Position numbers and translations under genes: made by a program | Source of the DNA: Pseudomonadota bacterium | Lineage (GTDB): Bacteria; Pseudomonadota; Alphaproteobacteria; Rhodospirillales; Magnetospirillaceae | DNA: 25,890 nucleotides | Assembly: GCA_023426365.1 (NCBI GenBank) | Contig: JAFAAW010000081.1 | Coordinates: 1-25,890, forward strand | Direction of reading: 5' to 3' | Shown here: positions 7,955 to 15,997 of the stretch, piece after piece | Position numbering within the stretch: the first letter of the stretch is position 1 | Layout of the letters: the number at the start of each line of letters is the position of its first letter | Notes under the pieces: model-generated | Told to the model about the DNA's origin: nothing | The model's input: the letters and a program-made list of their open reading frames with translations, nothing else | Databases searched by the model: none

Positions 7955-8128
7955 ATGGCCAAGTCCAAGCCGAAAAAGCCTGCCGCGCCCCCCAAGAAGA
8001 TGTCCGCCATGGACAAGATGATCGCCGAATGCGTCAAGCGGGCGAAAGAGCGCAAGAAATCCGGCCAGACCGACCGCGAATGGCGCGAGGAATACGCCAA
8101 GACGCTGAAGGTGGACGAGGGCGGCTGA
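7955..8128 (+). CDS. Small Lys-rich protein of unknown function
   Basis: A 57-residue basic protein: an N-terminal Lys/Pro/Ala segment (AKSKPKKPAAPPKK), then an amphipathic helix-rich part (MDKMIAECVKRAKERKKSG) and an acidic end (KVDEGG). The start is set by a perfect GGAGG at 7946-7950, four bases before the ATG. A longer frame from 7898 has no such site. No transmembrane segment or signal peptide is seen. The composition suggests nucleic-acid binding, but that is inference only. I do not recognise the family. Confidence 0.7.
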   Translation: MAKSKPKKPAAPPKKMSAMDKMIAECVKRAKERKKSGQTDREWREEYAKTLKVDEGG

Positions 8129-8173
8129 TCCCCCTTCCGCCCCGGAACGGTCCCGTCGGGTTGGGATTCCTAA

Positions 8174-8203
8174 CCAACCGGCCAATGAATGGACCGGTTG
8201 TGT
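8174..8203 (+). terminator. Possible terminator after the 57-residue protein gene
   Basis: AACCGG pairs with CCGGTT around a loop that also allows CCA with TGG, leaving a bulged A. A T/G-rich stretch (TTGTGTTGT) follows instead of a clean T run. It lies about 50 bp downstream of the stop. Confidence 0.35.
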
Positions 8204-8206
8204 TGT

Positions 8207-8257
8207 CCCTCGCCGGGCGCCGCCTCCGGCGGCTTGGCCGCCGCCGCAATGGCGGCC
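8207..8257 (+). repeat. Two-hairpin dispersed repeat, copy A
   Basis: The conserved lead CCCTCGCCGGGC is followed by hairpin 1 (8219-8233, GCCGCC-TCC-GGCGGC), the spacer TTGGCC, and hairpin 2 (8240-8256, GCCGCC-GCAAT-GGCGGC). The same layout recurs at 20890-20939 with identical lead, spacer and lengths. Stem bases there differ only by changes that keep pairing. Both copies sit just after genes. Confidence 0.75.
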
Positions 8258-8262
8258 GGATA

Positions 8263-8294
8263 CCGGCCAACAAGTCAAATCAAAGGTTGGCCGG
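8263..8294. repeat. 9-bp inverted repeat at the end of the cNMP-binding gene
   Basis: CCGGCCAAC (8263-8271) and GTTGGCCGG (8286-8294) form a perfect stem with a 14-nt AT-rich loop. It begins four bases after the stop of the leftward gene at 8298. No T tract follows, so it may be a weak terminator or a 3' stabiliser. Confidence 0.5.
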
Positions 8295-8297
8295 GGC

Positions 8298-8690
8298 TTA
8301 GCCCCCCAATTCGCTGATCTGCGCCCGAGCGGCCGCCAGCTCGTCGCCCATCACCCGCATGGTCCCGATCAGCGACTGGATCAGCGTGGTCAGGCCGGGG
8401 GCGGCGCTGTCCAGCATCTCGCGGATGGTGGCCTTGGACAGCACCATGACGGTGGTTTCCTCGCACGCCTCGGCCGCCGCCATGCGCGGCGCGTCGTCCA
8501 GCAGCGCCAGTTCGCCGAAAACCTGGAACGGCCTGCACTGGCCCAGGGTGACGCGCTTGCCGTGCACGGTCTTGAAAATGCGCACCGTGCCCTTTTGCAC
8601 CAGATAGGCTTCGTTGCCCCGCTCCCCCTCGCGGAAGATCACGGTCCCCTTGGCAAAGGTCCGCCGTTCGGGATTGCCGTTAGTGCTCAT
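8298..8690 (-). CDS. Stand-alone cyclic-nucleotide-binding domain protein
   Basis: This 130-residue protein is a single Crp-type beta-roll. It has FAKGTVIFREGERGNEAYLV at the start and KGTVRIFK next. The phosphate-binding cassette FGELALLDDAPRMAAA (about residues 72-87) has the conserved Gly-Glu and Arg. A C-terminal helix follows (about 105-128). There is no helix-turn-helix, so it is not itself a transcription factor. It may be a cAMP/cGMP sensor or a partner subunit. I chose the ATG at 8690 because MSTNGNPERRTF leads straight into the domain; the upstream extension is unsupported. The ribosome-binding site is weak (GGGGCAAG). It is divergent from the patatin-like gene. Confidence 0.82.
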   Translation of the reverse strand: MSTNGNPERRTFAKGTVIFREGERGNEAYLVQKGTVRIFKTVHGKRVTLGQCRPFQVFGELALLDDAPRMAAAEACEETTVMVLSKATIREMLDSAAPGLTTLIQSLIGTMRVMGDELAAARAQISELGG

Positions 8691-8771
8691 GTCTTGCCCC
8701 CATCGCGACTGTCGCCGCTCCCAGCTTAGCGCGCCATGCTGCTTTGTCCATCGGCTGGGCACCCGGTACCG

Positions 8772-8800
8772 TTGCCAGCCACACGTGTTTCGCGTAGCGT
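8772..8800 (+). promoter_or_regulatory. Candidate promoter of the patatin-like gene
   Basis: TTGCCA (8772-8777) lies 17 bp before TAGCGT (8795-8800). The -35 is good and the -10 weak. The predicted start near 8807 leaves a 25-nt leader that includes the GGGAGG ribosome-binding site. Confidence 0.3.
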
Positions 8801-8831
8801 TTCATCAAGCAGGATCGATCGGGAGGGTGGC

Positions 8832-9947
8832 ATGGCCGGACCGAAACGCATAGGCGTCGCCTTGCAGGGCGGGGGTGCCCACGGCGCCTTCACCTGGGGC
8901 GTGCTGGAGGGGCTGCTGGACGAGGTCGCCGCCGGCCGGATCGAACTGGTGGGCGCCAGCGGCGCCTCGGCCGGCGCGCTCAACGCCACCGCCCTGGTCT
9001 ATGGCCTGCACGAGGGCGCCGCGCTGCCGGGGCCGGCCACCGCGCGCACCAAGCGCATGGCCGAGGGCGCCCGGACCAAGCTTCAGGATTTGTGGGAAAG
9101 CGTCGCCCGCGCCGCCTTCTGGGGCGGCAACCCGTTCGTCGCCGCCATCGGCCTGTCGCCCAGTTGGAACATCGACGACAGCCCGGCGGCGCGCTGGGCC
9201 GACATGGCCGGCACCGGCGTGTCGCCCGCCGATCTGGGCATCGCCAATTACCTCAACAGCGTGCTGCGCCAGGTCTTTCCCGAACTGCCCGCCATCCTGG
9301 CGGTGCCCGAGCGCGGCGTGCCCATGCTGATGGTGGCCGCCACCGATGTGGAGGAATGCCGCCGCCAGTTGTTCGTCGATGGCGCGGTGTCGCCCGACGC
9401 GCTGAAGGCTTCGGCCTGTCTGCCCAGCGCCTTCCAGGCGGTCAGCATCGCCGGCAGCGCCTATTGGGATGGCGGCTATATGGGCAACCCGCCGCTGACG
9501 CCGCTGGTGGATTGCCTGCGCCGGGCGGATTGCAGCGACATCCTGCTGGTCACGCTGAACCCGCTGCACCGCGAGGGCGTGCCGCGCAGCGCCCGCCAGA
9601 TCATGGACCGGCTGAACGAGATCACCTTTTCGGCCACCCTGGTGCACGAGGTCAACGCCATCGAAACCATCAACCGCCTGATCGACGCCGACCAGATCCG
9701 GCCGGAATCCGGCTATCGCCGCATCAACCTGCACCGTATCCACGCCGACGACGACATGGCGCGGCTGGGCATCTATTCCAAGGATGCGCCGTCCTGGGAC
9801 TTCCTGCGCCATCTGCGCGGGCTGGGGCACGCCGCCTTCAAGCGGCTGTGGCCCGAGATCGAGGCCGCGCTGGGCAAGTCGTCGTCGTGGGACACCAAGT
9901 CGCTGTGCGACCGCATGCTGGCGCGCGAGGCGATCCGCACCGAATAG
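8832..9947 (+). CDS. Patatin-like phospholipase
   Basis: The 371-residue protein is a patatin-fold hydrolase with a Ser-Asp dyad. The glycine-rich oxyanion-hole loop LQGGGAHGAF is at 11-20. The nucleophile elbow GASAG is at 44-48 (Ser46), and the catalytic Asp213 lies in the DGG motif of YWDGGYMG. Such enzymes release acyl chains from phospholipids or related esters. No signal peptide is seen, so a cytoplasmic or membrane-peripheral role is likely. The ATG at 8832 follows GGGAGG (8821-8826); the longer frame from 8736 is not supported. The 3' end is 53 bp before dprA. The substrate cannot be told from sequence. Confidence 0.9.
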   Translation: MAGPKRIGVALQGGGAHGAFTWGVLEGLLDEVAAGRIELVGASGASAGALNATALVYGLHEGAALPGPATARTKRMAEGARTKLQDLWESVARAAFWGGNPFVAAIGLSPSWNIDDSPAARWADMAGTGVSPADLGIANYLNSVLRQVFPELPAILAVPERGVPMLMVAATDVEECRRQLFVDGAVSPDALKASACLPSAFQAVSIAGSAYWDGGYMGNPPLTPLVDCLRRADCSDILLVTLNPLHREGVPRSARQIMDRLNEITFSATLVHEVNAIETINRLIDADQIRPESGYRRINLHRIHADDDMARLGIYSKDAPSWDFLRHLRGLGHAAFKRLWPEIEAALGKSSSWDTKSLCDRMLAREAIRTE

Positions 9948-9964
9948 CGCCGTGCCGGGCTTGC

Positions 9965-9993
9965 TTGACGGGGGCGGCCAGTTGCCGCACCCT
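9965..9993 (+). promoter_or_regulatory. Candidate promoter of dprA giving a leaderless transcript
   Basis: TTGACG (9965-9970) is followed by a 17-bp spacer and CACCCT (9988-9993), seven bases before the dprA ATG. There is no Shine-Dalgarno before that ATG. The same geometry occurs at rnr and pyrB. Confidence 0.35.
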
Positions 9994-10000
9994 GCACGCC

Positions 10001-11131
10001 ATGGACGAGAAACGACACAACCTTACGCCCGCCGAGCGACTGGACTGGGTGCGGCTGATCCGCAGCGAGAATGTGGGGCCGCGCACCTTCCGGCGCCTGC
10101 TCGAACGCTTCGGCACCGCCTCGGCCGCCCTGGCGGCGCTGCCCGAGCTGGCCCGGCGGGGCGGCGGCAAGCGCCCCATCGTCGTCTGCCCCAAGGCGAC
10201 GGCCGAGGCCGAGCTGGAGGCCGCCCAAAAGCTGGGCGCCCATGTCCTGGCCTGGGGCGAGGACGCCTATCCCCGCCATCTGGCCGCCATCGACGACGCG
10301 CCCCCAGTTCTTTACGCCCGCGGCAATCCGTCGCTGCTGGGCCGGCCCATGGTCGCCATGGTGGGGGCGCGCAACGCCTCGGTGAACGGGCGCAACCTGG
10401 CCCGCCGCATGGCCGCTGACCTGGGCCGCGCCGGATTGGTGGTGGCGTCGGGCCTGGCGCGCGGCATCGACACGGCGGCGCATGAAGGTTCGCTGGCCGC
10501 CGGCACGGTGGCGGTGGTGGCCGGCGGCGTGGACGTGATCTACCCGCCCGAGAACCAGCGGCTTTACGACGACATCGCCGCCATGGGCTGCGTGGTGTCG
10601 GAGATGCCGGCGGGAACCCAGCCCCAGGCCAGCCATTTCCCGCGCCGCAACCGCATCATTTCCGGCCTGTCCTTAGGCGTGGTGGTGGTCGAGGCCAGCC
10701 TGAAATCCGGCTCGCTGATCACCGCGCGCATGGCCGCCGATCAGGGGCGCGAGGTGTTCGCGGTGCCCGGCCATCCGGCGGATCCGCGCGCCAACGGCCC
10801 CAACGACCTGATCCGCCACGGCGCCGCGCTGACCGAATCGGCGGCCGACGTGCTGGCGGTGCTGGACGACATGCTGCGCCGCCCCCTGGCCGAGGGCGAA
10901 GGCAAGGGTTTCAGCGCCGCTCCGCCCGCCTCGCCTGCGGACGAGGAACTGGAGCGGGCGCGGGTGCGGATGATGGAAAGCCTGGGCGCATCTCCTGTGA
11001 CGGTTGACTTGCTCATCCGTGAATGCCAATTGTCTGCTTCCGTGGTGTCCCTGGTCCTGCTCGAACTGGAGCTGGCCGGCCGCCTGGAGCGTCATCCCGG
11101 CAATCAGGTTTCCCTGCTGGCGTTCCTCTAG
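10001..11131 (+). CDS. dprA: DNA processing protein DprA
   Basis: The 376-residue DprA/Smf protein binds incoming single-stranded DNA and loads RecA in natural transformation. It has an N-terminal helix-hairpin-helix/SAM-like part (LDWVRLIRSENVGPRTFRRLLERFG). The Rossmann-fold core contains VGARNASVNG, VASGLARGIDTAAHEG and VIYPPEN. The C-terminal winged helix (about 320-376) has SPVTVDLLIRECQLS. The length is usual for alphaproteobacteria. The start at 10001 gives MDEKRHNLTPAERLDW; the frame is open upstream but reads through the patatin-like gene's end. topA follows after 44 bp on the same strand, a linkage common in alphaproteobacteria. Presence of dprA alone does not prove competence. Confidence 0.95.
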   Translation: MDEKRHNLTPAERLDWVRLIRSENVGPRTFRRLLERFGTASAALAALPELARRGGGKRPIVVCPKATAEAELEAAQKLGAHVLAWGEDAYPRHLAAIDDAPPVLYARGNPSLLGRPMVAMVGARNASVNGRNLARRMAADLGRAGLVVASGLARGIDTAAHEGSLAAGTVAVVAGGVDVIYPPENQRLYDDIAAMGCVVSEMPAGTQPQASHFPRRNRIISGLSLGVVVVEASLKSGSLITARMAADQGREVFAVPGHPADPRANGPNDLIRHGAALTESAADVLAVLDDMLRRPLAEGEGKGFSAAPPASPADEELERARVRMMESLGASPVTVDLLIRECQLSASVVSLVLLELELAGRLERHPGNQVSLLAFL

Positions 11132-11175
11132 GCCCGGACCTCCCACACTCTCTTTCCTCGCACCATCGGGTCCGG

Positions 11176-13860
11176 ATGAAGGTCGTCGTCGTCGAGTCTC
11201 CCGCCAAGGCCAAGACTATCAACAAGTACCTGGGCAGCGATTTCCAGGTGATCGCTTCCTATGGCCACATCCGCGATCTTCCGGCCAAGGACGGCAGCGT
11301 GAAGCCCGACGAGGGCTTCGCCATGGAATGGGAGACGGATTCCAAGTCCGAGCGCCAGATCAAGGAAATCGCCAGCGCGGTCAGGAAGGCCGACAAGCTG
11401 TTCCTGGCCACCGACCCGGATCGCGAGGGCGAGGCCATTTCCTGGCACGTCAAAAGGGTGCTGGAGGAACGCGGCGCGCTGAAGGGCAAGGACGTCAAGC
11501 GCGTGGTGTTCAACGAGATCACCAAGACCGCCGTGACCGAGGCCATGCGCAATCCGCGCGACATCCACCAGGATTTGGTGGACGCCTATCTGGCGCGGCG
11601 CGCGCTCGACTATCTGGTCGGCTTCACGCTGTCGCCGGTGCTGTGGCGCAAGCTTCCGGGCGCCAAGTCGGCCGGCCGCGTCCAATCGGTGGCGCTCAGG
11701 CTGATCTGCGAGCGCGAGACCGAGATCGAACGCTTCAAGACCCAGGAATACTGGACGGTCGCCGCCGACTTCCTGACCCCCAAGGGGCAGATGCTGACCG
11801 CCAACCTGACCCATCTGGGCGGGCAGAAGCTGGACAAGTTCTCGCTGCCCAACGAGGGCGAGGCCATGGCCGCCAAGGCCGCCATCGAGGCGCGCCGCTT
11901 CCATGTGGGCCATGTGGAGCGCAAGAAGGCGCGGCGCAACCCGTATGCGCCCTTCACCACCTCGACCCTGCAGCAGGAAGCCAGCCGCAAGCTGCACATG
12001 TCGGCCAAGCAGACCATGCAGCTTGCCCAGCGTCTGTACGAAGGCGTGGACATCGGCGGCGAGACGGTGGGTCTGATCACCTACATGCGTACCGACGGCG
12101 TGCAGATGGCGGCCGAGGCCATCGCCGGCGCCCGCGACCTGATCGCCAAGGATTTCGGCAAGGGCTACGTTCCCGACAGCCCGCGCCTCTACAAGACCAA
12201 GGCGAAGAACGCCCAGGAAGCGCACGAGTGCATCCGCCCCACCGACATGTTCCGCCGCCCCGACCAGGTGGCGCGCTACCTGGAGCGCGACCAGCTTCGC
12301 CTTTATGAGCTGATCTGGAAGCGCACGGTGGCCAGCCAGATGGCGGCGGCCGAACTGGATCAGGTGGCGGTGGACATCACCTCGGACGACCGCGCCGTCA
12401 CCTTGCGCGCCACCGGGTCGGTGGTGGTGTTCGACGGCTTCCTCAAGGTCTATCGCGAGGACCGCGACGACGCCCCGGCGCCCGGCGCCGAGGACGAGGA
12501 TTCCGAACGCCTGCTGCCCGACGTGGCCGAGGGCGACGACATGAAGCGCCAGGGCGTGCGCCCCGAGCAGCATTTCACCCAGCCGCCGCCGCGCTATTCC
12601 GAAGCCAGCCTGGTCAAGCGCATGGAAGAGCTGGGCATCGGCCGCCCGTCCACCTATGCGTCGATCCTTTCGGTGTTGCAGGAGCGCAATTACGTGCGCC
12701 TGGACAGCCGCCGCTTCGTGCCCGAGGATCGCGGCCGCCTGGTCACCGCCTTCCTGGAGCAGTTCTTCGGCCGCTACGTGGAGTACAACTTCACCGCCGA
12801 CCTGGAAAACCAGCTCGACGAGATTTCCGGCGGCCATATCGACTGGCGCAAGGTGCTGGAGGATTTCTGGCGCGCCTTCTCGGCCTCGGTCGAGGGGACC
12901 AAGGAACTGCGCATTTCCGACGTCATCGAGGCGCTGGACGCCGAACTGGGGGCGCACTTCTTCCCCGATGACGGTTCCGGCCACGACCCGCGCCTGTGCC
13001 CGACCTGCAATGCCGGCCGGCTGTCGCTCAAGCTGGGCAAGTTCGGCGCCTTCATCGGCTGCTCCAACTATCCCGAATGCCGCTTCACCCGCCCCTTGGG
13101 CGTGGGCGGCGAGGGCGACGCCCCCGCCGACGGTGCCGAGGGGCCGAAGGAACTGGGCGCCCATCCCGCCAGCGGCGAGATGGTCACCCTGCGCAAGGGG
13201 CCCTATGGCTGGTACGTGCAGTTGGGCGAGGGCGCCAAGCCCAAGCGGGTGTCGCTGTACAAGGGCCTCGTCCCCGCCGAGGTGACGCTGGACATCGCCG
13301 TCAAGCTGCTGGAATTGCCGCGCGAGGTGGGGCTGCACCCCGAAACCAAGAAGAAGATCGAGGCGGGTGTCGGCCGCTTCGGTCCCTATCTCAAGCATGA
13401 CGGCGCCTTCAAGTCGCTGGGCAAGGACGACGACGTGCTGACCATCGGCATGAACCGTGCCGTCGAGCTGCTGGCCCAGGCCCGCGTCAAGAAGGGCGCC
13501 GAGCCGTTGCGCACGCTTGGCGAGCGCGCGGGCAAGCCGGTCACCGTGCACGAGGGCCGCTATGGTCCCTATGTGTCGTCCGATGGCGTTCACGCCACCC
13601 TGCCGAAAGATGCCGATCCCCACACGGTCACCCTGGACGAGGCCATCCGCCTGATCGACGCCAAGGCGGCCAAGGCCCCGGCCAAGCCCGCCCGCAAGGC
13701 GCCGGCCCGCAAGGCCAAGGCCAAGGCGGAGGACGGCGCCGACGGCGCGGAAAAGAAGAGTGCCGCGAAGAAGGCCGCGCCCAAGAAGGCAGGTGCGGCC
13801 AAGAAGGCCCCGGCCAAAAAGCCGGCGACCCGGAAAAGCAAGGAAGCGGCCGCCGAATAG
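11176..13860 (+). CDS. topA: DNA topoisomerase I
   Basis: This is an 894-residue type IA topoisomerase that relaxes negative supercoils. The Toprim domain starts at MKVVVVESPAKAKTI and carries DPDREGE at 80-86. The active-site Tyr303 lies in ITYMRTDG. One four-cysteine zinc ribbon follows (C608, C611, C629, C635). Then come topoisomerase C-terminal repeats, seen as GPYGWYVQLG, GRFGPYLKHDG and GRYGPYVSSDG. The last ~64 residues are almost only Lys, Ala, Pro and Arg, a histone-like DNA-binding tail common in alphaproteobacteria. The ATG at 11176 begins the conserved domain; an upstream extension would overlap dprA. The stop codon is inside a terminator stem. The upstream 44-bp gap suggests cotranscription with dprA. 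Confidence 0.96.
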   Translation: MKVVVVESPAKAKTINKYLGSDFQVIASYGHIRDLPAKDGSVKPDEGFAMEWETDSKSERQIKEIASAVRKADKLFLATDPDREGEAISWHVKRVLEERGALKGKDVKRVVFNEITKTAVTEAMRNPRDIHQDLVDAYLARRALDYLVGFTLSPVLWRKLPGAKSAGRVQSVALRLICERETEIERFKTQEYWTVAADFLTPKGQMLTANLTHLGGQKLDKFSLPNEGEAMAAKAAIEARRFHVGHVERKKARRNPYAPFTTSTLQQEASRKLHMSAKQTMQLAQRLYEGVDIGGETVGLITYMRTDGVQMAAEAIAGARDLIAKDFGKGYVPDSPRLYKTKAKNAQEAHECIRPTDMFRRPDQVARYLERDQLRLYELIWKRTVASQMAAAELDQVAVDITSDDRAVTLRATGSVVVFDGFLKVYREDRDDAPAPGAEDEDSERLLPDVAEGDDMKRQGVRPEQHFTQPPPRYSEASLVKRMEELGIGRPSTYASILSVLQERNYVRLDSRRFVPEDRGRLVTAFLEQFFGRYVEYNFTADLENQLDEISGGHIDWRKVLEDFWRAFSASVEGTKELRISDVIEALDAELGAHFFPDDGSGHDPRLCPTCNAGRLSLKLGKFGAFIGCSNYPECRFTRPLGVGGEGDAPADGAEGPKELGAHPASGEMVTLRKGPYGWYVQLGEGAKPKRVSLYKGLVPAEVTLDIAVKLLELPREVGLHPETKKKIEAGVGRFGPYLKHDGAFKSLGKDDDVLTIGMNRAVELLAQARVKKGAEPLRTLGERAGKPVTVHEGRYGPYVSSDGVHATLPKDADPHTVTLDEAIRLIDAKAAKAPAKPARKAPARKAKAKAEDGADGAEKKSAAKKAAPKKAGAAKKAPAKKPATRKSKEAAAE

Positions 13861-13871
13861 GCGGCCCTTTT
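13848..13871 (+). terminator. Rho-independent terminator overlapping the topA stop
   Basis: GGCCGCC (13848-13854) pairs with GGCGGCC (13860-13866) around a GAATA loop, followed by CTTTT. The stop codon TAG (13858-13860) is inside the structure. Confidence 0.6.
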
Positions 13872-13892
13872 CCGTTCAGGCCGAGTGCGGCC

Positions 13893-14858
13893 TCAGGTGA
13901 CCACCGCCATGCGTTGCTGCGGTGCCATGGGCGCGCACGGCGCGCACGGCGCGCCCGTCGCCTTGACGGAAGCCGGCGGGCTGCCCAGCGCCCGGCTGAT
14001 GGTGCGCGACAGGGTGACCAGCCGCTCCATCTCGGCGAAGGGGACCGTGGCGGGGTCGATTTCCAGCCGCTTGGCGGTGTTCAGCAATTCCGCCACCGGC
14101 GCGGTGAAGGTTTCGGACGGGGTGCCGCGCATGCGCCGCACCATGTCTTCGGCCACCAGGCTCAGCTTGGCCGTATAGGGTGCCAGCGTGGTCTGGTCGG
14201 CGGCGACGCCGTCGCGGATGGTGGCGTGGATGTGGGTGACCAGCCAGTCGATCTGCACCGCATAGCGTTCGATCTTGATGCGATTCAGCGTGGTCGCGCT
14301 TTCGGCGACCATGCGGTTCAGCCGGGTGCCGTCCAGGCTGGACGCCTCGGCGCGGAAGCGCAGCGGGTTGGGCACCTCCAGCATGGGCGCCGAATGGGTT
14401 TCGAAGGCGCGCGCCTTGGTGCGCCGGTCGGGGCCGGTATAATCGTGGGTAACCACGAACGGCTTGCGCCCCCGCGTCAGCTTTTCGATGCGCATGATCA
14501 ATTGGTCGGGCTGGACCGGCGTCAGCAACAGATCGTCGGCGCCCGAGTCGATGACCCGCTTGACGTAATCCGGCTCGGCATTGGCCAGCAGGGTGATCAC
14601 CACCGCAAAGGGGTTCGGCCCCAGCCGCTGGTTGCGCATCTCGCTGATCAGATAGCCGGTGTCGTTGTCCTCCAACTCGCTGGCCGTGATCAGAAGATCG
14701 ATGGCGTCCTGTTCGATCAGGTCGTGCAGCTTGATGAAGCTGGCGGTCTCGTTGATGCTGCGAAAGCCGATGGAAAACAAGGCGCCGCGCAGCCCCGTGC
14801 GTACCATGGGGCTGGGGTCTGCGATCACCAGACGTACATTCTCAAAGGACTGCGCCAA
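13893..14858 (-). CDS. Degenerate-receiver (pseudo-response-regulator) protein
   Basis: The 321-residue protein starts with a CheY-like fold (about 8-128): LVIADPS with a single acidic residue D14, then DLLITASELED, then VVITLLA and GADDLLLTPVQP. Aligning by eye, the phosphoacceptor aspartate is replaced (A59) and the conserved lysine is T113, so phosphorylation as in normal receivers looks unlikely. Residues 140-160 carry YTGPDRRTK, a motif I associate with alphaproteobacterial signalling proteins. The rest is helical and unassigned, ending in a Cys-Ala-Pro repeat coded by a 9-bp tandem repeat. The start is TTG at 14858 without a clear Shine-Dalgarno, so it is the least certain part. It is divergent from pyrB. 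Confidence 0.75.
   Translation of the reverse strand: MAQSFENVRLVIADPSPMVRTGLRGALFSIGFRSINETASFIKLHDLIEQDAIDLLITASELEDNDTGYLISEMRNQRLGPNPFAVVITLLANAEPDYVKRVIDSGADDLLLTPVQPDQLIMRIEKLTRGRKPFVVTHDYTGPDRRTKARAFETHSAPMLEVPNPLRFRAEASSLDGTRLNRMVAESATTLNRIKIERYAVQIDWLVTHIHATIRDGVAADQTTLAPYTAKLSLVAEDMVRRMRGTPSETFTAPVAELLNTAKRLEIDPATVPFAEMERLVTLSRTISRALGSPPASVKATGAPCAPCAPMAPQQRMAVVT
13930..13956. repeat. Three tandem 9-bp units
   Basis: GGCGCGCAC occurs at 13930-13938 and 13939-13947, then GGCGCGCCC at 13948-13956. On the minus strand they encode GAP-CAP-CAP near the C-terminus of the degenerate-receiver protein. The frame-preserving unit suggests slippage in a tolerant tail. Confidence 0.8.
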
Positions 14859-14864
14859 GATTCA

Positions 14865-14970
14865 TCGCTTTTTTCAATTTGCACGCGCATGTGGCCGTTG
14901 CATACAAACGTCCTGTGATGCATCCGACCAAGGTATAGTGTGCATAATAAGGATTCTTAACGAACCGGTC
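14865..14970. promoter_or_regulatory. AT-rich divergent control region between the receiver gene and pyrB
   Basis: This is one of the most AT-rich stretches of the window. On the minus strand TTAAGA, a 17-bp spacer and TATACC form a weak promoter candidate for the degenerate-receiver gene (about 14961-14933). On the plus strand TATAGT (14934-14939) and CATAAT overlap the same place. An 8-bp palindrome GATGCATC lies nearby. No regulator can be named. Confidence 0.3.
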
Positions 14971-15007
14971 ACCATTGGAATTGCGCCGGCACGCATGCGG
15001 CTGCCGC

Positions 15008-15036
15008 TTGCGGGCCGCAAAAGCCGGCCCTATAGT
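15008..15036 (+). promoter_or_regulatory. Promoter of pyrB, probably leaderless
   Basis: TTGCGG (15008-15013) is followed by a 17-bp spacer and TATAGT (15031-15036), ten bases before the pyrB ATG. Transcription would start about 15042-15044, leaving at most five untranslated bases. No Shine-Dalgarno precedes the ATG and no room exists for a leader-peptide attenuator. Confidence 0.5.
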
Positions 15037-15046
15037 TCGCCCCACC

Positions 15047-15996
<950 letters not shown>

Positions 15997-15997
<1 letters not shown>

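Noticed and set aside
4801..8301. A very long rightward open frame (about 1,166 codons) opposite rnr
   Set aside because: It is antisense to a clear RNase R and two other genes, is rich in Gly/Ala/His/Gln without domains, and has no ribosome-binding site. Such frames arise from the third-position GC bias of the real genes.
11128..13623. Long leftward frame opposite topA
   Set aside because: It is antisense to topA with low-complexity His/Leu/Gly content and no motifs; topA is unambiguous.
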